DNA from: Nocardia concava NBRC 100430
Lineage (GTDB): Bacteria; Actinomycetota; Actinomycetes; Mycobacteriales; Mycobacteriaceae
Assembly (NCBI RefSeq): GCF_000308815.1
Contig: NZ_BAFX01000195.1
Location: 1-45,266, forward strand
Reading direction: 5' to 3'
Length of the DNA: 45,266 nucleotides
The notes under the pieces are model-generated. The model was not told the origin of the DNA. It did no database searches and saw only the letters and a program-made list of their open reading frames with translations. The position numbers and the translations under genes were made by a program. Shown here in pieces: positions 16,159 to 26,950 of the stretch. The first letter of the stretch is position 1. Every line of letters starts with the position of its first letter.

Positions 16159-16512
16159 TTATGAAATCCCTTGGCTGAAGTCGAATTCCACGGCGTCACC
16201 GGCCACCGCGCCCGCGACCACCTCGAGCGTGCGGGCGTCGATCGCCGTGCAGCCCAGGCGTTCCAGAGTGTCGTAGCGGTGGTCGCTGTCGGCGACGCCC
16301 ATGGCGTGCTCGAGATCTTTTTCGGTGTCGTACAGCGTGATCGAGAACATGGTCTCGTCCTGCCGGTCGAGAAAGAAGAAGACTTGCCGGACGCCCGGTT
16401 CGGACATCGCGAACGGGACGACCTCACCCTGGATAATGGGGAGATTGACCGCCATCGACTCCGGATCCACGGGACATGAGGCCTTCAGTAAACGGGCATA
16501 GAGCTTCTTCAT
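16159..16512 (-). CDS. Hypothetical protein, 117 residues, coupled to the secreted hydrolase
   Basis: The family is not recognised. The protein has alternating strands and helices (RQVFFFLDRQDETMFSITLY, then a DLEHAMGVADSD helix), which would fit a small ferredoxin-like or dimeric alpha/beta-barrel fold. No signal peptide is visible, although its partner is secreted. The ATG at 16512 is preferred to the GTG at 16515 because the ribosome binding site (AAGGGA) is then about 8 nt away. Only one base separates its stop from the next start. Confidence 0.65.
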   Translation of the reverse strand: MKKLYARLLKASCPVDPESMAVNLPIIQGEVVPFAMSEPGVRQVFFFLDRQDETMFSITLYDTEKDLEHAMGVADSDHRYDTLERLGCTAIDARTLEVVAGAVAGDAVEFDFSQGIS

Positions 16513-16625
16513 CACCGAATCCCTTCCCAGGATTGGTTCCGAGTCCGGCCATCTTCTGGCGAATGACGATACCTCACACCGTGATCCGCGACCTGCGCAT
16601 TCGGGAACGTGGTTGAAGATCTAAT

Positions 16626-17675
16626 ATGCACGGTATGGGCGCGCGAAATGTGCACTTCGTCGGCAGCTTTCCGGCGGAGAGCACCGGCGATGCGATGCGG
16701 GCGATGCTCGATGGAGCGGGCTCGCGGCTGCGTACGCTACCGACCGGGGAGACCCGGCGCTACGAGTGGTACATCCAGCCGATCGTCGACGATCTGGTTG
16801 CGCAAGGGGCGCTGGAGGTGAAGCGGGAGGGCTCGTGGCTCGCCAGCAAGGAGCGCCCTATCCACCGGGCGGCACGCGGGGTCGAGCTGACCGGCGACAT
16901 GATGGAGCTGGGTTACCTGGGTGAGGCGCGCGAGGCGCTGCCGATCTTCCGTGGGCTACGCGCGGAGCGGGATCTGCCGGAACTGTCGCTGCAGATCGGC
17001 ATGCCCACCGATTTCACCTTGGCGTTCATCGCCATGGGCATGCGCGGGGTGCGCAAACATCGGAAGGCCTTCCGCGACGCCACCATTCGCGATATCGCGG
17101 CCATTCGTGAGCTGGTCGGCGACGATGTGGTGATCCAGTTCGAGGCCACCGCCGAAATGGTGTTGATGGCCAGGGCGCGATCCTTGCACCGCCGGGCCGA
17201 GGCGGTGCTGGGCTTCGGGCGCGGCATCGCCGAGCTGGCCGCGGCGACTCCGCCGGGCACGCGCATCGGTGTGCACCTGTGCCTGGGCAGCATGCGCAAC
17301 AAGGCCCGGGCCACCCTGCGTGATACCCGGCCGCTGGTGGGATTGGCGAATTCCATTGCCCACCAGTGGCCTTCGGGGCGGACGCTGGAATACGTCCACG
17401 GTCCGCTGGCCGCGGGTGACATTCCGCCCGCGACCCGGCCGGAGTTCTACGCGCCGCTCGCCGCGCTCGAACTGCCCGCGAGTACCCGGTTCTACGCGGG
17501 CTTCGTGCACGAAAGTCCCAGTGAGGCAGAACAGATCGAGACGCTGCGCATGATCGAGTCCGCGCTGCGCCGCCCGGTCGACGGCGTGGCGAGCGCCTGT
17601 GGCCTGGGCCGGCGTCCCCGGTCGATCGCGGATGCCCTCATCACCCGGGCCGACACGCTGGCTGGCGCTGGCTGA
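16626..17675 (+). CDS. MetE-like (cobalamin-independent methionine synthase-like) protein
   Basis: A 349-residue protein of the UROD/MetE-like superfamily. It has the zinc-ligand pattern of the MetE catalytic domain: H217-x-C219 in GVHLCLGS and C325 in SACGLGRRPR, equivalent to the HxC and CGL motifs. The start HFVGSFPAESTGDAMRAMLD also fits the family. It is half the length of true MetE and lacks the N-terminal folate-binding half, so the methyl donor is probably not polyglutamyl-methyltetrahydrofolate. It may be a methyl transfer enzyme acting on another thiol. The start is at the ATG at 16626 or at 16635. It is convergent with a DUF574 methyltransferase 10 bases away. Confidence 0.75.
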   Translation: MHGMGARNVHFVGSFPAESTGDAMRAMLDGAGSRLRTLPTGETRRYEWYIQPIVDDLVAQGALEVKREGSWLASKERPIHRAARGVELTGDMMELGYLGEAREALPIFRGLRAERDLPELSLQIGMPTDFTLAFIAMGMRGVRKHRKAFRDATIRDIAAIRELVGDDVVIQFEATAEMVLMARARSLHRRAEAVLGFGRGIAELAAATPPGTRIGVHLCLGSMRNKARATLRDTRPLVGLANSIAHQWPSGRTLEYVHGPLAAGDIPPATRPEFYAPLAALELPASTRFYAGFVHESPSEAEQIETLRMIESALRRPVDGVASACGLGRRPRSIADALITRADTLAGAG

Positions 17676-17685
17676 TTCGGCTCTC

Positions 17686-18477
17686 TCAGTTCTTTTGGCC
17701 GACTCCGCAGAGGACCACCAGGCGGGTGGCGGGCAGCTGGGCATCGAGCCATTCATTGGCCGGAAGCAGCCCGGGCGGCAGCATTTCCAGGCCCTCGAAG
17801 AATTCCAGTACCCGTTCCGGGTCGCGGAACTCGGGCTGGGAAGGAGTGTTCTGGGCTCCGGTGGTGGAGGTGTTCTTGAAGAACGGATGGGTGTTGACGG
17901 AGGCGTGCTGGATGATCAGCCGGCTGCCGGGCACCATGGCCTCGCGCAGGCGGGCCACGGCCTCGTAGGGCTTCTCGTCGTCCATGACGAAGTGCAGGAC
18001 GCCGACGATCAGGAACGCGACCGGCTGGGAGAAGTCGATGCCCGCCTCGGTGTGGGCCAATTCGAGAACTTTGTCGGGTTCGCGAATGTCGGCGACGATC
18101 GGCGTCACGCCCGGCGCGCCGGTCAGCAGGGCATTGCTGTGGGCATAGACCACGGGATCGAAATCGATGGACGCCACGATCGCGGTCGGCTCGATCTCCT
18201 GGGCCACCTCGTGCACATTCGGGGAGATCGGGATGCCCGCGCCGATATCGATGAACTGGCGGATGCCCGCCTCGGCGGCCTCACGGACGGCTTGCAACAG
18301 GAAGCGACGGCTGTGCCATGCGGTGATCTTGGTGTCGGGTGCGACCTCGAGCATCCGATCGCCGTAATCGCGATCGGCGTCGTAATTGTCCTTGCCACCG
18401 AGCATGTAGTTGTACACACGAGCAGGGTTGGGCCGGAACGGGTCCACGCCAACCGGTACTCGATTGTTCTCAGGCAC
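17686..18477 (-). CDS. SAM-dependent methyltransferase, DUF574 type
   Basis: A 263-residue methyltransferase of the S-adenosyl methyltransferase family (PF04672), abundant in Streptomyces and Nocardia. The signature NPARVYNYMLGGKDNYDADR is near the N-terminus; FIDIGAGIP is the SAM-binding loop and SIDFDPVV the acidic ribose-binding turn. Substrates are unknown for nearly all members. The GTG at 18477 is chosen for its ribosome binding site (GGGAGG), and homologues begin there; the upstream open frame is not coding-like. Confidence 0.88.
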   Translation of the reverse strand: MPENNRVPVGVDPFRPNPARVYNYMLGGKDNYDADRDYGDRMLEVAPDTKITAWHSRRFLLQAVREAAEAGIRQFIDIGAGIPISPNVHEVAQEIEPTAIVASIDFDPVVYAHSNALLTGAPGVTPIVADIREPDKVLELAHTEAGIDFSQPVAFLIVGVLHFVMDDEKPYEAVARLREAMVPGSRLIIQHASVNTHPFFKNTSTTGAQNTPSQPEFRDPERVLEFFEGLEMLPPGLLPANEWLDAQLPATRLVVLCGVGQKN

Positions 18478-18859
18478 CGCACCTCCCTCGACTTCCCCGC
18501 CGATCGTAACCAATCCGCGGCCCTCCCCAGAGGAAAACGCGCAGCTTGGCGGCAACCTCCCAGGGATTGCCGCGCTACACAATTCGACCGTCCGGTCGTC
18601 TCGCCGGTCGCATGAGGTGATTCGATACGGCCGACCGCTCGGGATGGGGTCGATCTCCCGCGGGTGATCACTGCTTCCGCTGGGCCGGGCTGCGGTGCGT
18701 ACCGAGCCGGACCGGCGAATCTGGTCCTATTAGTCCGTATTTGGCGGCATTATTGGGGGCTGTGCCGCCTCCCGCGGGAAAAATGCCACTGCGGCCGCCG
18801 CGAAAAATCGGCCGAAACCTCGCCGTGGGAGCTCGATCCGGAGGGGTGGAAGGGATGGA
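18478..18859. other. Intergenic region between DUF574 methyltransferase and hut operon
   Basis: 382 bases with no credible gene. It must hold the divergent promoters for the methyltransferase (minus) and the hut operon (plus). A perfect inverted repeat CGACCG-TC-CGGTCG lies at 18585-18598. An AT-richer stretch near 18720-18760 (tattagtccg and ggcggcattattgg) is the likeliest hut promoter region. No regulator gene is adjacent. Confidence 0.5.
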
Positions 18860-20409
18860 ATGGTGCTCATGACGCGAATCGGAACCGAGCGGGTGCCGGT
18901 GGGGGCGGGGCCCTTGAGCCCGGCGGCGGTGGTGGCGGTGGCCCGCCACGGGGCGCGGGTGGAGGTGGCCTCGGATGCCCTGGCCGAGCTGGCGCGGGTG
19001 CGGGGGCACATCGACGAGCTGGCGCACAGCGATCGGCCGGTGTACGGGGTGTCCACCGGGTTCGGGGCGCTGGCGCTGCGACACATTCCACCGGACCGGC
19101 GAATCGATCTGCAGCGCTCGCTGATTCGCTCGCATGCCGCCGGGGCGGGGGAACCGGTGGAGGCCGAGGTGGTGCGGGCCATGATGCTGCTGCGGCTGCG
19201 CACGCTGCTGTCCGGGCACACCGGGGTGCGGCCCGAGACCGCGCGGGCGCTGGCCGGAATGCTGGACAGCGGGCTGATTCCCGTTGTGCCGGAATACGGA
19301 TCGCTGGGGTGCTCGGGTGATCTGGCCCCGCTGGCCGCGGTCGCCCTGGCGCTCATGGGCGAGGGCTCGGTGCTCGGGCCGGACGGGCCGCGGCCCATCG
19401 CGCCGCTGCTGGCCGAACACGGGTTGACGCCGATCACGTTGGTGGAGAAGGAAGGTCTGGCGCTGACCAATGGCACCGACGGCATGCTGGGCATGCTGGT
19501 GTTGGCCATCGAGGATCTGCGCCGACTACTGGATCTGGCCGACCTGACCGCCGCCATGAGCGTGGAGGCGCAGCTGGGCACCGATCGGGTGTTCGCGGCC
19601 GAGCTGCAGGCCCTGCGGCCGCATCCCGGGCAGGCGGTGTCCGCGGCGCGCATGCGGGCGGCGCTGGACGGGTCGGAGATCGTGGCCAGCCATCGGGGCG
19701 AGGACTGCCCGCGGGTGCAGGACGCGTACTCGCTGCGGTGCGCGCCGCAGGTGCACGGTGCGGCGCGGGACACCCTGGACCATGCGTCGACGGTCGCCGA
19801 GCGCGAATTGTCTTCCGCCATCGACAATCCCGTGGTGCTGGCGGACGGGCGAGTGGAATCCAACGGCAACTTCCACGGTGCGCCGGTGGGCTATGTGCTG
19901 GACTTCCTGGCCATCGCCGTCGCGGATGTGGCGAGCATTGCCGAGCGGCGCACCGACCGGATGCTGGATGTGCACCGCTCGCACGGGCTGCCCGCGTTCC
20001 TGGCCGCCGACCCGGGCGTGGACTCCGGGTACATGATCGCGCAGTACACGCAGGCCGGGGTGGTGTCGGAGCTGAAGCGGTGCGCCGTACCGGCCTCGGT
20101 GGATTCGATTCCGTCCAGCGCCATGCAGGAGGATCATGTGTCCATGGGCTGGGCGGCCGCCCGGAAGCTGCGCCGCGCGGTGGACGGGCTGACGACCGTG
20201 CTCTCCATCGAATTGCTCACCGCGGCAAGGGCCTTGGACTTCCGCGCGCCGCTGCGGCCCGCGCCGGTGACGGGTGCGGTGCGGGATCTGCTGCGGGAGC
20301 GGGTGCCCGGGCCGGGACCGGATCGGCATCTCGCACCCGATATCGCCGCCGTCGTCGACCTGGTGCGGTCGGGGGCGTTGGATCACCTTCTCGCATTGGG
20401 GGTTTCGTC

Positions 20410-20413
<4 letters not shown>
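18860..20413 (+). CDS. hutH: Histidine ammonia-lyase
   Basis: A 517-residue enzyme that converts L-histidine to urocanate and ammonia, the first step of histidine degradation. The prosthetic MIO group forms from GSLGCSGDLAPLA; the tripeptide is C151-S152-G153 rather than the common Ala-Ser-Gly. Other family blocks are YGVSTGFGALA, LTNGTDGMLG, DAYSLRCAPQVHGAARD and ESNGNFHGAPVGY. The ATG at 18860 has GGAAGGG 6 nt upstream. It is the first gene of the operon and overlaps hutU by 4 bases. Confidence 0.95.
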
Positions 20414-22059
<1,646 letters not shown>

Positions 22060-22074
22060 ATCGGTGACGGGCGA

Positions 22075-23370
22075 ATGAGTACCTACTGGTGTCCGCGAGC
22101 GTGGCTGCCCGGCGGAGTGGCGGAGGCCGTGCGGATCGATATCGCCGAGGGAGTCATCACCTCGGTGGTCGCCGGTGAGAAGCCCTGCGGGACGGTGCTT
22201 TCCGGACTCGTGGTGCCCGGCTTCGCCAACGGGCACTCGCACGCCTTTCATCGGGCGCTGCGCGGGCGGACGCATGGCGATCGCGGTAGCTTCTGGACCT
22301 GGCGGGAGCAGATGTACGCGGTGGCACGGCGATTGGAGCCGGATTCGTACTATCGGCTGGCGCGGGCGGTGTACGCGGAGATGGTGCTGGCCGGGTATAC
22401 GAGTGTCGCCGAGTTCCATTACCTGCACCATCCGGGGCGCGGGCAGCGGTATGCCGACCCGAACGAGTTCTCCCACGCTCTGGTCGCCGCGGCTGCCGAT
22501 GCGGGGATTCGGCTGACGCTGCTCGATGTGTGTTATCTGGCAGGTGGTTTCGGTGAGCCGACCACGGGGGTGCAGCAGCGGTTCGACGATGGGGATGCCG
22601 AGGCTTGGGCGCGTCGCGTCGAATCCTTCGATCCGGCAGGTGAATTGGTCATTACCGGCGCTGCCATCCACTCGGTGCGTGCCGTGCCCGCCGAGCAGAT
22701 ACCCGTGGTCGTGCGCGGTGCGGCCGGGCGGCCGCTGCATGTGCACCTGTCGGAACAACCCCGCGAGAACGAGGAGTGTCTGGCCGTCCACGGCTGCACG
22801 CCGACCCAATTGCTTTCGGCGGCAGGTGCTCTCATTCCGCGCACGGTGGCGGTGCATGCCACGCACCTCACGCCCGGCGACATAGCCGAGCTGTCCGGCT
22901 GCTGGGTTTGCCTGTGCCCCAGCACCGAGGCCGATCTCGGCGACGGCATCGGCCCGGCCCGTGCCCTCGCGGATGCGGGTGTGCGCGTCTCGCTCGGCAG
23001 CGACGGTCAGTCGATCATCGATCCCTGGTTCGAGACGCGGGCGCTGGAACTCCACGAGCGACTCGCGAGCGGGCGACGGGGATGCTTCGAGGTCGGCGAA
23101 CTGCTCGCCGCGGCCACCGCGCACGCCGCGTCCGGGTGGACGAACCTGGGAGCGATCGCACCCGGCCGCGATGCCGACCTGGTGTGTGTGGACACCGAGT
23201 CGTCCCGCACGGCTGGCGCGAAGGACGCCGGAATCCTCTTCGCGGCAACGGCATCCGACGTCACCGACGTGATGATCGCGGGCCGCTGGGTGGTGCGCGA
23301 CCGCACCCACCGAACCGTCACCGATGTGCCCGCCGCCCTCGCCACCGAGATCGGAGCGCTATGGCAGTGA
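22075..23370 (+). CDS. hutF: Formimidoylglutamate deiminase
   Basis: A 431-residue amidohydrolase that removes ammonia from N-formimidoyl-L-glutamate to give N-formyl-L-glutamate. Metal-ligand motifs: H54-S-H56 in GHSHAFHRALRG, the His of HVHLSEQ, the His of VAVHATHLT, and D310 in LGSDGQSIIDP. FWTWREQMYAVARRLEPDSY is characteristic of HutF and separates it from other amidohydrolases. It starts 15 nt after hutU. HutF indicates the five-step branch that ends with the deformylase HutG, which is not in this window. Confidence 0.93.
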   Translation: MSTYWCPRAWLPGGVAEAVRIDIAEGVITSVVAGEKPCGTVLSGLVVPGFANGHSHAFHRALRGRTHGDRGSFWTWREQMYAVARRLEPDSYYRLARAVYAEMVLAGYTSVAEFHYLHHPGRGQRYADPNEFSHALVAAAADAGIRLTLLDVCYLAGGFGEPTTGVQQRFDDGDAEAWARRVESFDPAGELVITGAAIHSVRAVPAEQIPVVVRGAAGRPLHVHLSEQPRENEECLAVHGCTPTQLLSAAGALIPRTVAVHATHLTPGDIAELSGCWVCLCPSTEADLGDGIGPARALADAGVRVSLGSDGQSIIDPWFETRALELHERLASGRRGCFEVGELLAAATAHAASGWTNLGAIAPGRDADLVCVDTESSRTAGAKDAGILFAATASDVTDVMIAGRWVVRDRTHRTVTDVPAALATEIGALWQ

Positions 23371-24551
23371 ACCCCGCCGCGACCGTCATCACCGGCATCG
23401 GTGAACTCACCACCAACACAGACGAATTCGGCGTCATGCGCGATGCCGCCCTGGTCCTGGAGGGCGACCGCATCAGCTGGATCGGCCCGTCCGCCTCCGC
23501 CCCCGACGCCGATCACCGTGTCGATGTCGGCGGCCGCGCCGTCCTCCCCGGCTGGGTCGACAGCCACACCCACCTGGTCTTCGCCGGCGACCGCACCGAG
23601 GAATTCGGCGCCCGCCTGAGCGGAATCCCATACTCCGCCGGAGGAATCCACACCACCGTCGCCGCCACCCGAGCCGCAACCGACGACGCCCTCGCCGCGA
23701 ACCTCCGCCGCCTGCGCACCGAAGCCCTCCGCCAGGGCACCACCTACCTCGAAACCAAAACCGGCTACGGCCTCACCGTCCCCGACGAAAAGCGCTGCGC
23801 CTCACTGGCAGCCGAAGTAGCGGACGAGGTCACCTTCCTCGGCGCCCACGTAGTCCCACCCGACTTCACCCCCGACACCTACCTCGACCTGGTCTGCGGC
23901 CCCATGCTCGACGCCGTCGCCGACCACGTCCGCTGGATCGACGTCTTCTGCGAGACAGGCGCTTTCGACGCCACCCAATCCGCCCGAGTCCTCGAAGCAG
24001 GAAAGTCCCGAGGCCTCGGCCTCCGAATCCACGGCAACCAACTGGCCCCCGGCCCAGGCGTCCAACTGGCCGTCCACCACGGCGCAGCCAGCGTCGACCA
24101 CTGCACCTACCTCACCGACACCGACATCGAGGCCCTGGCCGCCTCCGACACGGTCGCCACCCTCCTCCCCGCCTGCGACCTCTCCACCCGCCAACCCCTA
24201 CCCCCGGCCCGCCGCCTACTCGACGCCGGAGCCCGAATAGCGCTGGCCACCAACGCCAATCCGGGATCCTCGTACACCACCTCGATGCCATACTGCGTCA
24301 CCACGGCCATCCTTCAAATGGGCCTCACGGTCTCGGAGGCCATTTACGCGGCCACCGCGGGCGCGGCCCTGTCCCTCTCCCACGACCTCGCCGCCTCCGG
24401 TGCGGTAGGCGTTCTCCGCCCCACCGCCACCGCCAACCTCCACATCCTCGACGCCCCCTCCGCCATCCACCTCGCCTACCGGCCCGGTGTACCCCTCACC
24501 CGGTCGGTATGGCTCAGGGGTGCGGAGGTTTTCGGATCGCTCCCGGGGTAG
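23361..24551 (+). CDS. hutI: Imidazolonepropionase
   Basis: A 396-residue amidohydrolase that opens the ring of imidazolone propionate to give N-formimidoyl-L-glutamate, the step between HutU and HutF. H69-T-H71 in WVDSHTHLVFAGDR, YLETKTGYGL, FLGAHVVP, IHGNQL and the late ATNANPGSS match the family. The start is the ATG at 23361, which overlaps the last 10 bases of hutF; the long upstream open frame is an artefact. It uses mainly C-ending codons, in contrast with the G-ending bias of hutH and hutU. Confidence 0.95.
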   Translation: MAVNPAATVITGIGELTTNTDEFGVMRDAALVLEGDRISWIGPSASAPDADHRVDVGGRAVLPGWVDSHTHLVFAGDRTEEFGARLSGIPYSAGGIHTTVAATRAATDDALAANLRRLRTEALRQGTTYLETKTGYGLTVPDEKRCASLAAEVADEVTFLGAHVVPPDFTPDTYLDLVCGPMLDAVADHVRWIDVFCETGAFDATQSARVLEAGKSRGLGLRIHGNQLAPGPGVQLAVHHGAASVDHCTYLTDTDIEALAASDTVATLLPACDLSTRQPLPPARRLLDAGARIALATNANPGSSYTTSMPYCVTTAILQMGLTVSEAIYAATAGAALSLSHDLAASGAVGVLRPTATANLHILDAPSAIHLAYRPGVPLTRSVWLRGAEVFGSLPG

Positions 24552-24556
24552 CGCCG

Positions 24557-24949
24557 TCAATCCAGATCGATCCGCACCGTCATCAGATCGGTGCCCACCA
24601 CCCGCACCGCCGCACTGTTCGCCCTCGGCAGCGAGCGCAGACGGGCGATGGGATCATCATCGGGCAGCAGGTGGGCGGTGCCGGTATGCCACCGGCCGCG
24701 CAGCCGCAGCCGAACCCGATTGTCGGCCTGAATATTTCGAACATATTGGGACCGGGTGCCGAATTCGGAGACCAGCCAGAAGGAATTGCCGCTCCGCCGC
24801 CCGCCGATCGGTGTGATCCGCGGCTGTCCGCTGACCCGTCCGGTCGTCTCCAGCAACGTCTGGACGGGCAATCGTCCCAGAATCGGATTACCAACTCGCC
24901 GTTGAAATCCCGTCACCAGCGCATGCTGCACATCGCGTCGGTTCACCAT
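24557..24949 (-). CDS. Ddn-type nitroreductase/quinone reductase family protein
   Basis: A 130-residue split-barrel protein of the deazaflavin-dependent nitroreductase family. TLLETTGRVSGQPRITPIGG is the cofactor-binding block, followed by FWLVSEFGTRSQYVRNIQAD and RLRGRWHTGTAHLLPDDDP, a closer match to the family core than the protein at 1168-1518. It likely uses F420H2 to reduce quinones or nitro groups. The ATG at 24949 begins the MVNRRDVQHALV helix; longer starts read into the DoxX promoter-proximal side. Its stop is 5 bases from the hutI stop, and it follows the DoxX gene on the same strand. Confidence 0.78.
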   Translation of the reverse strand: MVNRRDVQHALVTGFQRRVGNPILGRLPVQTLLETTGRVSGQPRITPIGGRRSGNSFWLVSEFGTRSQYVRNIQADNRVRLRLRGRWHTGTAHLLPDDDPIARLRSLPRANSAAVRVVGTDLMTVRIDLD

Positions 24950-24972
24950 GTCACCGACGCTAGCACCAGGCC

Positions 24973-25320
24973 TCACCGTGCGAGCTGCAACACCAGCGTC
25001 GCCGCGGCCGGAGCCAGGTAGAGCAGCGGGAACGGTGTTGTCTTGTACGAGCGAGCGCGAATGGTCGTGGCCGCCGCCCCGGCGAAATACAGAATCAAGC
25101 AGACGGCCGCCGCGACACCCACCGCCGGAACGAAGAACCCGGCGACAAGACCCAGCGCCCCAGCCGATTTCGCCAGCGCCAGCAAATTCCACCACGACTG
25201 CGGCACGCCATATTGCACCAGCGGCTCCACCACGAATTCCTTCTTCGAAAACAGCGAATACCCCGAGAACCCGATCCACAGAGCAGCCACGACCCCGACG
25301 ATGTGGTAGGCGATATTCAT
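24973..25320 (-). CDS. DoxX-family membrane protein
   Basis: A 115-residue protein with four predicted membrane helices (about residues 3-20, 44-63, 65-85 and 94-112) and the DoxX-like pattern of small polar loops (LAKSAGALGLVAGFFVPAVG). DoxX-type proteins are thought to take part in thiol or quinone redox handling. The ATG at 25320 lies 10 nt after an AAAGGA ribosome binding site; the GTG at 25329 is too close to it. It is divergent from the FAD oxidoreductase and may share its operators. Confidence 0.75.
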   Translation of the reverse strand: MNIAYHIVGVVAALWIGFSGYSLFSKKEFVVEPLVQYGVPQSWWNLLALAKSAGALGLVAGFFVPAVGVAAAVCLILYFAGAAATTIRARSYKTTPFPLLYLAPAAATLVLQLAR

Positions 25321-25444
25321 GAAACTCACGTCCTTTCGGTAACGATCACTCGATCGCCTGAATGACGGAACGCGTCCCCGATGTGTGACATCTGCTGGTC
25401 AATCGCCTTTGAGCGCCTGACGGCGGTGTGCTGCCGAAGCAGTC

Positions 25445-25495
25445 GTCAACTAGTGGTTGACGGAGGATCTTGCGTCAACTATTAGTTGACGCAAG
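25445..25495. promoter_or_regulatory. Two operators over the promoter of the FAD oxidoreductase
   Basis: Site 1 at 25445-25461 has arms GTCAAC and GTTGAC. Site 2 at 25469-25495 is a perfect 27-bp inverted repeat with arms CTTGCGTCAACTA and TAGTTGACGCAAG around a central T. TTGACG at 25457-25462 and TATTAG at 25480-25485 have a 17-bp spacer, so site 1 covers the -35 and site 2 the -10. The half-site GTCAACTA is typical of TetR-family operators. No TetR gene is adjacent. Confidence 0.8.
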
Positions 25496-25548
25496 GCGAT
25501 GGGTCGTGGATGGCTCTCGCCGACCGCACATCGAACCGAGGAGTCGCA

Positions 25549-26757
25549 ATGGAAGCCTTCGAAAGTGCTGCGCACCGGCAGGTCGAGTCATCGGGCAGGC
25601 GGGCAACGGTCATCGGCGCGGGCATCGCCGGGTTGGCTGCCGCGCTGCGACTGCGTCAGGAGGGCTGGGACGTCGTCGTGGTCGAACGCGCGCCGAGTCG
25701 TCGCAGTGGTGGTTACCTGGTGAACCTGCACGGACCCGGATATGCCGCCGCCGAGCGGCTCGGGCTGCTACCGGCGTTGACCCCTCGCGATCTCGGATTC
25801 TTCACCTCGGCACTGGTCCACGCCGACGGCCGCGAGAAGCTCCGGATTCCCGCCGCGGTCACCGAGGCCGCTGTCGGGGACCGGGCATTGAGCTTGTTCC
25901 GCGGCGATCTGGAGTCGGCACTCTACGACGCCGTCGCCGAGTTCGCCGATATCCGTTTCGGCACCACCGTAGGCGCCATCACCCAGTCCCCTGGCGAGGT
26001 CGACGTCACCCTCAGCGACGGCACCCACCTCCACACCGAACTCCTCGTCGGCGCCGACGGCGTGCACTCCCGCGTTCGAGAGCTCGTATTCGGTGCCGAG
26101 TCCGAGTATTTCGTGGACCTGGGCCATATGGTCGGCGCGTTTCCGCTGGAAACACCTCCCGCCCACATGCCCGACGGTCTGGGCCACACGTTCATCGGTC
26201 CCGGACGCACGGCCGCGGTGATGAACATGGGCCCGGAAAGGTCCTCGGCGTTCTTCGCCTACCGCTGCCCCGACCCCGGCGCCGAACTCGCTCTCGGCGC
26301 CGCACCCGCCCTCACCCGCGCCTTCGGCGACCTCGGCGGCGGCGTCGCCGACGCACTCGCTCAACTCGACACCGCCCCCGGCGCCGCCTACTTCGATTCG
26401 GTCGGCCAAATCGAGCTGGACCGCTGGAGCCATGGCCGAGTCGTCCTGCTCGGCGACGCGGCCTGGTGCGTAACGGTATTCGCCGGCTACGGCGCCGCCC
26501 TGGCCCTCGACGGCGCCGACCGCCTCGGCACCGCACTGGCGGCACACGGCAACAACATCCCCACCGCCCTCCACACCTGGGAAACCGCACTACGCCCGGA
26601 GGTGCACAAGCGACAAGCCCTGGCACGCAAGGGCATAGCCCGATTCGCCCCACCCTCCCGCACCCACGTGCGAGCGACCGAACTACTGCTCCGCGCAATC
26701 CAACTCCCCATCCTCCGCACCCTCGTCCAACGCTCCATCCACCGCGCCAACAACTAA
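25549..26757 (+). CDS. FAD-dependent monooxygenase/oxidoreductase
   Basis: A 402-residue flavoprotein. GAGIAG at residues 23-28 is the FAD-binding loop, GADGVHSRVRELVFG the DG motif, and RVVLLGDAAWCVTVFAGYGA the GD motif. Val-Thr-Val-Phe replaces the usual SPxxGxG loop, as in tetracycline-inactivating and related class A enzymes. The substrate is unknown. The ATG at 25549 has GAGGAG 6 nt upstream. It is expressed from a promoter with two strong operators, so it is probably induced by a small molecule, perhaps its own substrate. Confidence 0.85.
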   Translation: MEAFESAAHRQVESSGRRATVIGAGIAGLAAALRLRQEGWDVVVVERAPSRRSGGYLVNLHGPGYAAAERLGLLPALTPRDLGFFTSALVHADGREKLRIPAAVTEAAVGDRALSLFRGDLESALYDAVAEFADIRFGTTVGAITQSPGEVDVTLSDGTHLHTELLVGADGVHSRVRELVFGAESEYFVDLGHMVGAFPLETPPAHMPDGLGHTFIGPGRTAAVMNMGPERSSAFFAYRCPDPGAELALGAAPALTRAFGDLGGGVADALAQLDTAPGAAYFDSVGQIELDRWSHGRVVLLGDAAWCVTVFAGYGAALALDGADRLGTALAAHGNNIPTALHTWETALRPEVHKRQALARKGIARFAPPSRTHVRATELLLRAIQLPILRTLVQRSIHRANN

Positions 26758-26950
26758 CCACCCCAACGGCCCGTCGACGAGAATGCATTCGGGCACGCAA
26801 ACGTCGAGAAGGCCTCTGCCTCAGTGCATTCTCCTGGTGCATGAGCTGCTGCTGGCCGCGAATGTCCGGAAGTGCCTGCGGGTTCAGGCGGAGTTCTGAT
26901 GTCGGTGCGTGGCCGGCCCGCCCCGAATATTCGCCTCGTCCTCGCTGGTG

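Noticed and set aside
22776..23360. Upstream extension of the hutI frame into hutF
   Set aside because: This part is Arg/Gly-rich and overlaps the conserved HutF sequence; the ATG at 23361 matches the HutI family start.
26837..26899. A 20-codon frame (VHELLLAANVRKCLRVQAEF)
   Set aside because: It looks protein-like but has no ribosome binding site and no known parent gene; a gene remnant cannot be shown.
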